DNA from: Trogon surrucura
Lineage: Eukaryota > Chordata > Aves > Trogoniformes > Trogonidae
NCBI GenBank assembly: GCA_020746105.1
Contig: CM036621.1
Coordinates: 47,030,264-47,094,263 of the forward strand
DNA: 64,000 bases
Reading direction: 5' to 3'
The translations under genes and the position numbers were made by a program. This document shows, piece by piece, positions 38,740 to 50,700 of this stretch. Positions within the stretch are counted from its first letter, which is position 1. Each line of letters starts with the position of its first letter. The notes below the pieces were generated by a model that saw nothing but the letters and a program-made list of their open reading frames with translations, was not told the DNA's origin and did no database searches.

Positions 38740-41700
38740 CATCAGCTCCAAAGGCTTTGTGCCCCAGAGCTAGTCACAGCCCGGCCCCTTGTTTGAATAA
38801 TCAGCAGGTAAACAGTGCTCAGAAACTTCAGTTGTAGCTTTCGCTGTGTTGTTTGGTGGTTTGGGTTTTGTATTTTTTTTTAATTGTCCTTGAAGTTAAG
38901 AAGTAGGAAGTGAGAGTGATGGATGGAGGTGAAGGAGGTAATGTCAGGATTGCCTGGTCGCACATCACAGTCCCCAGCAAAGCCAGGCCATTAAAAAAGA
39001 TTGCAGGACTCCCAGCACCATCCTGCAGGCCCGTTGCCACCAGGCAGCGAATTTCGCCCTCCCTGTAACCAGTTTCATCCTCGCCCTTTCGCAGCAAAAC
39101 CTTAGCTGTGCCCCAGTCTTCACGTCGTTGCCAATCTCCTTGACTGGGTTTGGGAACCTGTGAAGGAAATTATTGCTGTTCTGCTTTGGCCACTCATAAC
39201 CATTAATGTTCGAAATGTGAACTTCAACGGGGCTGCATCAGGGGTAGGCTGCCGTGCTTCAGCGTACAGCTCCAGCTCACCTGCCTTGCTAAACAACCTT
39301 AGAAGAAGGAATCAGATTTAGGAACAAAAAGAGAGACGTTTATCTGGTACTGGTTCAGGCTAGGAAAGAGGTTATTTTTTTTCAGCAGAGGACAGGAAGC
39401 CGATGGCTTCCACACTGACAAGTTAATTACACCTGTGCTCCTGAGAGCAGGTGGTTGCAGAGAAGCAAATTTCTGTCTTCCCCCAACCCAACACCCTGTT
39501 GGGTTGATGAGGTTCCCAGACAAGCTGTGACTACAGGATCTGGTGAGCCTGGGAAGAAGAGGAGGTGTCGACAGCTTCTATATCCAATGGCATCAGAAGA
39601 AGTCTCAGAGGAAGCAAAGAACACTGGGAAGAAGTGGCTCTGGGGAAAAGCATCGTTTATTTTGGAACTATGTAGTTTATCTGGATTTCTGCCACTGGCT
39701 CTCTGCGAAGCATCTGAGATGCCTGAGAGGGAATCTCAGGGGGTTTGTTAAATTTGGCCTTTGGCATGCTCGTTTTGCTCAAGAGATAGTACCCTTGAGG
39801 AAGCAGAGCTCAATTTAACTGATGAACTGAAAGCTAGCAACCCACAAAGTCTCCACAAATCCCTGTGGACCGAAACGGAGACACTAGAATCGAAAGAAAT
39901 ATATTAAGATGCTAAACCAGATAGATTTAAGTTTAGTCTGGAGACCTAGTGTTTTGCAGGACCTTGAACTAGAATTGCTCACAGACATTGGACAAGACCC
40001 ATCCTCCTGAAGATGTCAGCAGGAAATTCAGCTGACCACACAGCATCAGTAAGAGACAAAGCAGCATACAAAATGCATCAAGAGAAGTTTCATAGGTCTT
40101 TGACATGTGCTAAAAGCCATCCTGACACCAAAAGGCTGGCACAGAAACTTGCTGTTTTGAGGACTTAACCACCATCATACAACAAATACTGCCTCCTCCT
40201 CCAAGGGATTCTGATCTTTCTAACCACTAGTTTGACTTAATACAGCAGAAAAACTTTGCAGAAATAGGGTGGAAAGCAGCAATGCAACACCACAGTACGT
40301 ATTGCTGGCCAAATATTCAAGGCCCAGCAGCAGAATTGTAAGGCTCCCTACCTCTGTTTCCTTTTGCATGCCACAAATAGTAGGATACTATCTCCAGTCT
40401 CAAATAACCTCATGAACTCAGTAGCTTAAGTTCACACACACACAGATACATATATATATATATATGCAGTTTCCAAGCCCTATCAGCTGAGCTGCGAAAT
40501 ACTGTAAAATACAGATGCAGCCTGACAACTGAAAGCACCCACTCTCTGTCTCAGTCAAAGACATGTCTAGTTCAGACCTGAACATACTGGGGCACCAGTA
40601 ACACGGAAGGACATACTGATTGCGTTATCTTCGAACAAGTTTTTTGTTGCTGTTAGCAGGTTTTCATGCTTCACTGCATTTCTCAGTTTTAAGGCTTTTT
40701 AAAAAGTAACAGGAAACCAAACAGTTTGTCATTGCCCAGAATTCTAAACCAAGTGGGAATTTCTCCAAAGATCTCCACGGCATAGGATTTGGGAAGTTTA
40801 CATTAAAATCAGTTCCTCAGGCAGAAATAAACATTCACACAGTACCCCTTACCCAAACATCAAGAACAGCAAGCAGACCAAGTCATAGAAACAATGGCAT
40901 TTGCTTGGGATACAGCCTTCCGCTCTCAATGGGATCTTGAACTCTCTAACCCTCTCTCCTCCTTAAAACAGCTGCGGGTTTGTTTGCCTTTTAAATTACT
41001 ACCACCCCTTAAAAGCCACGTTTAGCCTTCCAAGCTGCTAGTCAATGCAGAATTTGGAATTTTGTCCAGCAGTCAAAATTGTTCCCAGCCCATCAGGTAA
41101 ACATATCAAACCTACAGTTCAGATCACTGTGAAGACAGTATCGTTTTGAAGATCAGCAGGAAACTGGTGAAACACAAACTACTACTGTTGTGCTGCACAT
41201 GTTTGCTCCTAGATTATTTGAAGTAATTCTATTTGATGCTGCACAGGCCTGAAATATTTGGTTGGCAGATTCTGCCAGATGCCTTGAAAAACATGGATTT
41301 AAATAGCCTATAGCTGCCATAGAGTTCTGTAGAAGCCCCTACTGGGTGCATCTCTGGATATGCTTTATTCTGTGATGGACCTCTCTCCTATCCTACTGCC
41401 ACCAACTCCAGAACTGATACCAACTTTGCCACACAGCGTCTCCCCGTAGCAAGTGTGGTTGCCAAAGTCACAACACTTCAAGCAGTGGGTACTGCACTCC
41501 CTGAGAGCATCTTATACTCTTTTACAAGAAGGCTTATTTACATATATTTACTATTTACTGTAAATACAGTCTCTAGATTCCCAAATTATTCAGAGAACTG
41601 ATAGCCCGTCTAAAATCTTGAGCTTTGTTCTCCTGACAGTGGCAAGAGTTCGCTTAAAAGACGAGCCATGGGGGCTCATCTGATCACCCACTTAGGCTGG

Positions 41701-42089
41701 GAACAGTCATGCTCCACCAGCAGCCCAGGTTTATCCGACAAATAAACTCAGACAAATGAATCCACGCTCTGTGCTACACTGGCAATTTTTTTAACCCCAG
41801 CATGGAAAACTAAGGGTTATGACTGTGCCCCTCTCTTCCCTTCTGCTTTTATAGCCCATGCTTTCTGAAAAAAAAAGGGGGAAAAAAAGCACAAACTAAA
41901 AAGTACTTCAACTTGCACTGACATCCCAGTCATCCAACTGAAGGCAGGTCCTTGCACAATGCAGCCCCAGCTGGGTTGGGGAAACTTCTCACATTCCAAA
42001 ATTAAAACTTAGTGGAGGTTGTGCCTCGTCTAATGTCAGAAATCAATTCATGCTGTTCCCGATCAGTGGGACATACACAGACAAATCAA
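38740..42089. other. intergenic DNA between USP40 and TRAF3IP1
   Basis: About 3.3 kb without a recognised gene. It has the microsatellite at 40432 and a moderately GC-rich stretch at 39300-39830 with open frames up to 98 codons but no known domain. Confidence 0.6.
40432..40465. repeat. (CA)n(TA)n microsatellite
   Basis: Six to seven CA units, a short break and then about nine TA units, in the USP40-TRAF3IP1 intergenic region. Confidence 0.9.
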
Positions 42090-44610
42090 ACAGATACAGA
42101 AATGACTTTTTATTTTGTGAAGAACACTTGAAAAATAAAGATGAAAGTTATTCCAGGCTTTGGAATATAACCATCATAAACTGTGGAATCACAAAGACTC
42201 CATTTTAAAAATGTGTTTCCCTTTCCCCAACCCTATTTTTAATGAACTCTCTCATTGTGGGCTGACCCACAATAGTTTTAAGAAAAAAATAAAATATGCA
42301 TTTTGAGCCAACATTAGAAGTAATCCAAGATTGGTTCAGTGCAGGCGCTGCTACATTACACTTTAACAAAGGCACATACGAAAATCCTCACATTAGTGCT
42401 TGTAATCCATATTTAAACTTCTCCAAATTTCATGTTTTCAAGAAGGGACTTGAGTTATTAAAGGTACGTGGGAAGGCTGAGCTCAGTACAGCTGCCCAGC
42501 AAGGAACTGGAGGACTTAAAGTGACAGCAAAGTAAGTGCAATGCAATGGAACAATCTGCAAACACAAACTGTTCTTGCTTACCTTAGTAATCAGCACGAG
42601 CAATTATTTCTGGTTCCCAAGAACACGTGTTGATGTAGAAGAAGGCGATGCAAAATAAGATGGGGGAAGCAATTGCCTGCCCTCACCTCAGTCAGAGCTA
42701 TCCATAAAATTAGGAATTCAAGATTCCAGCAGAGCCTACCTACAATCAAAACCACAGGGAAATTAAAATACCCCTTCTTGAACGAATAGAATAGAAAGCA
42801 CAGAAGCACCTGCTGAATTTTAAAGAAATAAATAGTAATCATATGCTTCAATGTGCTTTTCTTTTTTTTTTTCCCCTCTCTGAAAGTGTCAGGCTTTGTC
42901 TTGAAGCTGTCTGTAATACCTAATACCAGAATATTGTTAACCTATGAAAAGTAAATGAGGGATCTTCTCACATTAACCAAAATTTCAGTAGTCAGCTGTA
43001 CTGGCATCTCCTACTACAAAATCTTCTATGTGTACAGGAAACAGGTTAAACTTTTATGATAGTCCCCTACAGTGACTTGGATTTTGTCCTCTCATAAACA
43101 CACAATTAACAATACTTGATGCTGCATTCAAAAAGCTATTTCTGTACAATCGCTTTGCTCATTTCAGAACAGCTTTCCAGATGTTTGTGCAGTTCAGCAA
43201 GGCTCTGCCGGGTGTCTGAGAGCACGCGTCACGTGACAAAGGCAGTCCATTTGCACAGGGTCCCAGCCCTAAGAGGCAAACACTTCAGATGCCACCAGCA
43301 TGTGACAGCTGCACAGTTGTGTACTATCTGCCACCGGTCCATTTTCACCTTATCATTCAAAACATGTTTAATATCTCATTATGAATGATTAATTCCGTTA
43401 CAAAGTTGGGTTAATTTGTCAGGCCTAGCTGGGATCATACAAAATTCTAAACCTGACGGGAACACAAATTGTGTTTCCCGCGCTGTACAAGCAGTGCGCT
43501 CCAAGAGTTGTGAGAAAGATGCTGAAATGTCAACTTCTAGTAAACCTCAATTCCCAGTCCCAGGGGCAAGAAAAGGTCTCTCACCAGCTAGTTACACACG
43601 ATCCCAGTCTTGAGATCCAACCTCACAAGCATTCAGTTAAGAAGCTTTCATAGTCAGTTGAGCTGGCAGGCAGCAGCATACATCCACTTCAGTTACAGAG
43701 GCTGTAAATCACTTTTGTTACATCTAGAGAAACATCATCTTTCTCTCATAGGTAACAAAGAATAATAAAACAACAGAAAAGATAAAAAATGAGGCAAAGT
43801 CCTCTGAATATGAGTACTGAAAATAAATACAAGCCTTTCCTTGAGTACAGTAAAACCCACTTAAGACCAGATCTGTCAATTTTTTTCATCCCTTTTGTTT
43901 GTTAATGAAATTTTGGACGACAATAAAGCCTTAGAAACAAAACCATAAAAATTACAATAGATTACCACATTGTTGTTCTATATCACAAAAGATCCTCAAG
44001 TTTTAGAGCTTGACAGATTTTGAAGTTGCTCTTTTCTGAGACAATTTAGTAGACTTTGTCAAGACATTTCCATGTTTCCTTCATTCCTGAAATCTGACTC
44101 CAGCTACTACACTTAAGTTTAAAAAGAGACAAACGCAAATCCTGGTTCTTGCTGGTAATTTCAGTGATCAGAGGTGAAAAAAAATTCTAAAGAAAAAAAT
44201 AAAATGTTTATAACTGCATTAAAACCCCAGGAGACTCTGTAGTGATGGCGCAAGACATCAGCATCTGACCAAAAAAAAATCCAAACCCAACCAAAACACC
44301 AAACAATCTCAACCGTTTCGAGTGACTACAAAACGGTCATCAAAAGGTTATACAATATATCAATCCGTTTTCTCATTGATAAAGTGCATTTACCTAGCCT
44401 GAGAATAAGTACCACACTGATAAAGGGATGCTAAAGCACTTCCCCCAGAGAGATCAGAAGAAAATCAGTCATCCTGAACCCTATATCCAGTTTGTCTTGG
44501 TGATTTCTTGAAGACACTTTGGAAAGACCCTCTTGGTGGTCCAGCTGAGGTACTCCATGCCAACTGAGTACACTGGTAGCGTGATCCGGTCAGCAAATCA
44601 TCTCCTCGTG
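42090..44610 (-). other. probable USP40 3' UTR
   Basis: No coding match is seen after the USP40 stop. The first AATAAA on the minus strand is at 42108-42113. The length of about 2.5 kb is normal for a vertebrate gene. Several short open frames here on either strand look accidental. Confidence 0.5.
42108..42113 (-). terminator. candidate USP40 poly(A) signal
   Basis: AATAAA on the minus strand is followed within 30 bases by a GU-rich tract (TGTTTGATTTGTCTGTGTAT), as expected for a cleavage site and its downstream element. Confidence 0.55.
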
Positions 44611-44719
44611 CTATCTGAATACACCCACGTTGATAGAAAGAGCCACTTCTGGTTTACGGTGCTTAATGTTCGGCTTCTCCTCAGAGAGAACACGGTCCTG
44701 TAGGCGTTCGGCTTGACGA
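44611..44719 (-). CDS. USP40: USP40 last coding exon with stop
   Basis: It reads [20 protein letters not shown], then [15 protein letters not shown] and TAG. The acceptor is ttttttaacag. The (A/S)LSI.VG.FR ending is the family C-terminus. Confidence 0.93.
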
Positions 44720-47700
44720 CTGTTAAAAAAAAATAAAACAAAAACCAAAAAACATTAAGATGCCAAGTACTAGCATTAAGCCTTACTACCTATGGCAGCA
44801 CAAGCCTGGACTGGAACCTGTCTTCCACCTAGTTGCAAGAATGACATTGCAAGACTACACTTACAACCTGTGCAGGGCCAGGGCAACCTCCAGAGGCAAG
44901 GACAAATGTTGCTGTGTGTTGCAAGAGAAACACCTGAGGCTTGGTGCAGGAACATGGTAATTAAAGTCAGGAGTTCACATTACCTGAGCATTTCTTTCAG
45001 GACTACCAGATTTGTGTGCTTAGAGCACCCAGTTAGCACTGTCCCAAAAAAATTAACCAGGTATCAAGCCAGTCTGAAAAGCAGCAAGAGCAGTTCGTAC
45101 AGTTGCCAAGAAAAGTAATGTAAATATTCAATACCTTTTCTTTTTTTCTAATGCAAGTTGCCTTTGTTTCTCTTTTCCAATGTCATCTCTCACTGTGCTG
45201 AAGTCCTTAGTGTCATCAAGGAGAAGATTCTGTAGCAAAAAAAGATTGTATTAACTTTTAATTTTCACCTACCAAAATTGTTTTCTACATGTTGCTCAAG
45301 TTTACACAATTAACTTCCAGCGCATTTCCTCTAAATAGCTTTACAGCAATTAACTTACTGGGGAAAAAAAATTAAGTAAGTGGAAAATATTAAAAATGCC
45401 CCAAAAATTGTTAGTCTCCTCTATTTTTTTACATTTAACAATGAATTTGCCTTATTCAGAGATTTCTCTCCAGAGTCTGATGCATCAGGACATCAGACTT
45501 TTTACATACTGCTTTAGAATCCAGCACGTATGTTCTTTCAGAGGTCTCCTACACAAGCCTTACTGCTAATTCAGAGCTCAATACGCTGCTGTGTAATTCT
45601 TTTTAAAATAGTTAAATACATCAGTAACAATTCTTTGGGAAAGGCAATGGCTTTGAACTTACAACATAATTTTTAAAGGGTACTGTTCTTGGATTTTACT
45701 CAGAGTCGGGAAAAAACTGTCAATAAAATGACAGCAAGAAAAAAATCCCATTTCTTCTATGCAGCGTTCAAGCATAGAGCAAAAAGTGTTGCACTGGTTG
45801 AGAGCTGCCCAAGAGCCTCTAAGGTATTGCCCTCTAGTGTCAGTACCGAGACACAGAGGGAAAAGCATGAAACTTCCCTCAGCTAGATGGAAGGCGGCAG
45901 GGAGCGGGGAACAAAATCACCAACAGCAACAACTTTCATAGAATAGTGTAGGTTGGAAAAGACCTTTAAGATCATCGAGTCCAACTGTTAACCAGCAATG
46001 CCAGGTTCACCATTAAACCATGTCACCAAGCATCACAAATACACAGATTTTTAAGTACCTCCAAGGATGGTGACTCCACCACTTCCCTGGGCAGCCTGTT
46101 CCAGTGCTTGACAACCCCTTCCATGAAAAACTTTTTTCTAATGTCCAATCTAACCCTCCCCTGGTGCAACTTGTGACCATTTCCTCTTGTCCTATCACCT
46201 GTTACATGGGAGAAGAGACTGACCCCCACCTTGTTACAACCTCCTTTCAGGTAGTTGTAGAGAGCGATAAGGCCTCCCCTCAGCCTCCTTTTCTCCAGGC
46301 TAAACCATCCCAGTTCCCTCAGCTGCTCCTCATCGCACTTGTTCTCGAGTCCCTTCACCAGCTTCATCACCATTCTTTGGTCACACTCCAGCACCTCAGT
46401 GCCGTCTTGTAGTGAAGGGGCCCAAAACTGAACAGAGTGCTCAAGGTGTGGCCTCCCCAGTGCCGAGTACAAGGGCACAATCACTTCCCTGCTCCTGCTG
46501 GCCACACCATTCCCGACACAGGCCAGGATGCTGTTGGCCTTCTCGGCCACCTGTACACACTGCTGGCTCAAGCTCAGCCAGCTGTAGACCACACAATGTA
46601 CCGTCCAGATCCACACAGCAGTAATTTCATAGAGATGCAGGAAAACCAAGAAGAAATTAAGGTATGCAAATGGGACAGCACCTGAACCTGAACATCATGC
46701 AACAATTAAAATCAAGTTAGTTTACCTTCACCCCAATGATATCTCCATCTTTCAGGTGATAAGGTGCTGACCGTAAACTCTCTTGGTTTTTCTTCCGTTT
46801 CCTCTTTGAAATCTGCTGAGTCTGAATGAAATCAAAGCAAAAAATTCATCTTCAGCAATCTGCTTAAATACATCTGCTGAAGAACCACACATGCTCTTAA
46901 CATGCTCTTAAACAATGGTTGGATTCTGTCATTTCACATCTTACCCAGCTAGATATTGGCAGCCACTCAAATCTTTCAGGGAAGTATTTGGCTATTTCAA
47001 TTTTATCTACAGGGAGACAATAGTGAGAAGCCACTCTTTGCCTCAGTGCCCAGGTTGTGCATTCTTTGGAGATATCCCACACCAAATCCGTGGAGTCGTA
47101 GTAAGCCCTCTCCCCTGGTATGCCCATCTGGACTCGAAGCAGCAGGTCATGTGGGCTGTCATCAGGAATAGAAAATAGACTTTTCATTACAGAATTCCTA
47201 TTTGTTATGCCCTCCTGCCCTCCCTTATTTTTGTTTGCGGAAAACGAAAAACAAGCTCCGAAGTCTTCTCACATAATGACAGACAGTACTTAAGTTAAAA
47301 GCTGCTCAATTAAGTCTCATCTGAAACACACTGCTGTAAAATCTTGAGAGCTTACCCCAAATTCTCTTCTTTTTGCAAAGGTTCTATGCAGATTTCCACT
47401 CTGGCACCCAGCTTATAGTCACTGAAAAGAAAACAAAGTTTGTACACATCTTCAGTCACATATTCTAAATTCCTGAGTAGAAAACTCACTTTTAGTCAAG
47501 TAGACCTGTACTTATCTGCAAAACCAAAGTAAGAGGCTATCAGCGTAAAAATGAAAAACTGAAAATGGCGTTTTAAAACACCTAAAATAAAGATTAGCAT
47601 AATAAGCATGATATGATCTATTCATGCTCACACCTCCCCATTCCACAGCTCTCCAGTTAAAATGCGCTTTACAAAAACTGAAGTCACGAAAATGAGCTTT

Positions 47701-50700
47701 CTGTTGACATTTAACCGAGCTAATTTATTCCTCCACCAATCCATCCCATAATCCAGTCAACAGTCAGTCTGTTGCAATTCTGTTTGTGTGTCCAATAAGT
47801 AACTTACTTCAGTTGCTGTTTGTTGTGTCTTAAAAGCTTGCCTAGGCCCTTACTGTCCACTGTCCATGCTCTGAGAAATGAGGGCAGTGGGACAATCTGC
47901 TCCTGGCAGCATGGTAAGGTCATAGCCTGAAAAAAGAAAAAAAACATTTGTTCAATAATTTTTGCAGCCAGTCTCCTTGGAAAGAAAAAAAAAGAAAACT
48001 ATTTGATACTTGATTCATTCTCAATGCAATACTGGAGCAATCAGAAATAGGTTAAGGTATTTAGATCTTAGATTTATTCTACACCGCTATTGCGTGTTAC
48101 TTACAGGTAGCAACTAGGGTCGACATATTTGCTTTTCAGCCTCAAAGCAAGTTGGACTTCACTCCTTCCCAACATTCCTCAACTTAACTTACATTTCAAA
48201 AGCACTGAACCTCTTTTTTTAACCAAAAATTGTACAACTGGGACGGCAGGAGGCTGATGCAATCATTACCCCAATCTCTAGCCAGTTGCTGAGCAAGCTC
48301 CTTAAAACCACTATCAAGGACACAATGCTCTTTCCATGCTAAGACAATTCTCCTTGTTCACAAGATGCAAATGATCAGCTTTTCATAGCAGTAGTTTGGC
48401 AGAGTCTGAAACTGAAGTCGTACTCAAAAGAATAAGTGTTCGTATGGATCAGAATCAGATGAGATATCCTTCCCCATGCAGTTTAAGTACAATGACCAGC
48501 TGGCTAAACAATAGAGAGCCTTATGGTAGGACCGTTTTATATCTTTTTGTTGTTTGGGGGGGTGTTTTTTTGTTGTTGGACTTTCTCATTTGGTCTGGTT
48601 TTTTTTTTTTTATTGTATTAAAATAATAAAAAGCATTAAAAGGCACCTTAGTTTCTGGCCAAAGAAACTAAGCTATACCTTCCTGAATGACAAATGTGAC
48701 CTTCTGTGCATCAAAAGCAACTCTGTACCCATTAGATTCAACATACCAAAAAAAAAAAAAAAAAAAAAGTAACAAAAAACAACGCAGAAAACTAATACAG
48801 GAACAACGTAGAAATGGAACGTAGCTTTTTAGGGAGTGCTTGTATGTGTGTGCTTCTCATGAAGAACTTTTACATTGTGAAATAAAGATAAGGCTGAGAG
48901 CCAAAGTTCCAGATGAAGTGCAACAAGGCTTTTGCAGGCCAGGACACATGACAAGTAGAATGGCAACTGCAGGGGACATACTAAGGAAGTCTCTGAGCTA
49001 CATGCTCCAACTGCCTCTTGGTACTTACCACTGAACATGGCATATAAGCAAATGCCATATCAGAACATACTGGAGACAAGGGAAAAGGAAATAGAAAATA
49101 AGTATTAATAGAGCTTGATTATCACAGCATTGCTGTACATTTCTAATCCAGGAGAACATCTAACCTGCATCTTCAGATCTTCCAAAGAAGCTTCTCCTGC
49201 TATTTCTATACTGCCAGCATAACAAAGATCCATGTCTGTGTGGATGTATTCTGGTGAATCTTTAGATGGTGGGGAGAGGGGGAGGAAGAAAGAAACAACA
49301 CGAGAGTCAACACAACTTCTTTATCATCTTAAGACATAATAGTCATTTCATGGTGAGATTTCATTTAAAGAAGGGACTTGCCCTCAATTTTCTTTTTGCA
49401 GGGCAGTTCAAGAAATATAATACACAGTTGATGAAATACCTCCTGTTAGCTGCCAAACTGGAGCAGTTGCATATGATCCTATGCTGCAAATTTTAAAACT
49501 AAGACCAGTTATTCAAACTGGTAAATAGTATTACTTATAGGTCACAACTCTGAAATGTAGACTGTTGCCAAGTAAAGTTAAATCTCCTCTTACCTATGCT
49601 ACTGAAATCATCAGGGGAGGAAGCAGAAAAATGTTTGGGAGAAAAGGAAAAAATGCAAATACATCTTCTAAAAGATAAGGGCTCCTGCTCTGCAACACAA
49701 CTCAGTAGTGAAGGAAGAACAGTATTTTTTTCCTGTAGAAAGGAAAATTTTCTTTCCCATTTTCCAATTCAGGGTTGTCCTCACTTAATGTTCTTCTTCC
49801 TCCTCAACTCTCACTTGATTTTCCTATCCTAGCTGGCTTTTTATTTGGATTTGACCGTTAGAAGAACAAACACAGGTTTGTTACATTTCGTTCTATATAA
49901 GATTTACTCATAACTCCTCTTACAGCTTTTAAAAAAAGTGACATAGCTTGAAGTCAATTAAATGTGATTATTAAGAGTCTGGCATTTGAAGTCAATCACT
50001 TGTATGGTCATGAAGTGCACGCTTTACAAGACTGCCAACGTCATCACAGATGAAGAAGCCATTTTCCTTACCGACAAATAAAAAGCACTTGCTCCAAAAT
50101 CTAGTGGAGGTCTTACCCTTCACCAGTTACAGCTCAGGGACATCAGAACAGTACAACCTAGCATTCAAGGCCTTGTAAAAAATTGCATTCATCTCCTAAA
50201 TAGCTCGTTTAAGCACCAACTTGCTGAAACTTGTACAGTCACTACTAGGTTTCAGAAGGCTTTTAAAAGGTTTTTGATTAAAATTTTGGTTTTGATTCAA
50301 AGACGTCAGTGCAATCAGACCATTCAAAAATTAATCAAGCTCACCTCTTGCAGGAGACAACTGCAAAGCATCCATCTTGCAGGTCATCCCATTCACTTGG
50401 TCTTGTGCATTCTCTTCATGTTTCTTATGACTTGAGGACTTGAACCACCAGATGGGTATTTTCAGGACACCCTGAAAAGAAAACAGAAATTACCAGGTAG
50501 CTTATGCGTTCCAACACAGACAACAAAAAATTTCATCTTTATCTCAGGAAGAAGGAAAAGAGTTCTTCAAAACTGAGCTTTTGCAAAGACACTGGCATTC
50601 ATCTAAAGTCACACATCACCACTTCCTACTTGTACAAGGAAGAGAGTGAAAAAAATCCAGCATCGTGCAGCCTAATCTCACACCCTGGCTCTACTATCAT

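Noticed and set aside
46104-46685. Plus-strand open frames opposite the CR1 element
   Set aside because: They are reverse-strand shadows of the CR1 ORF2 end.
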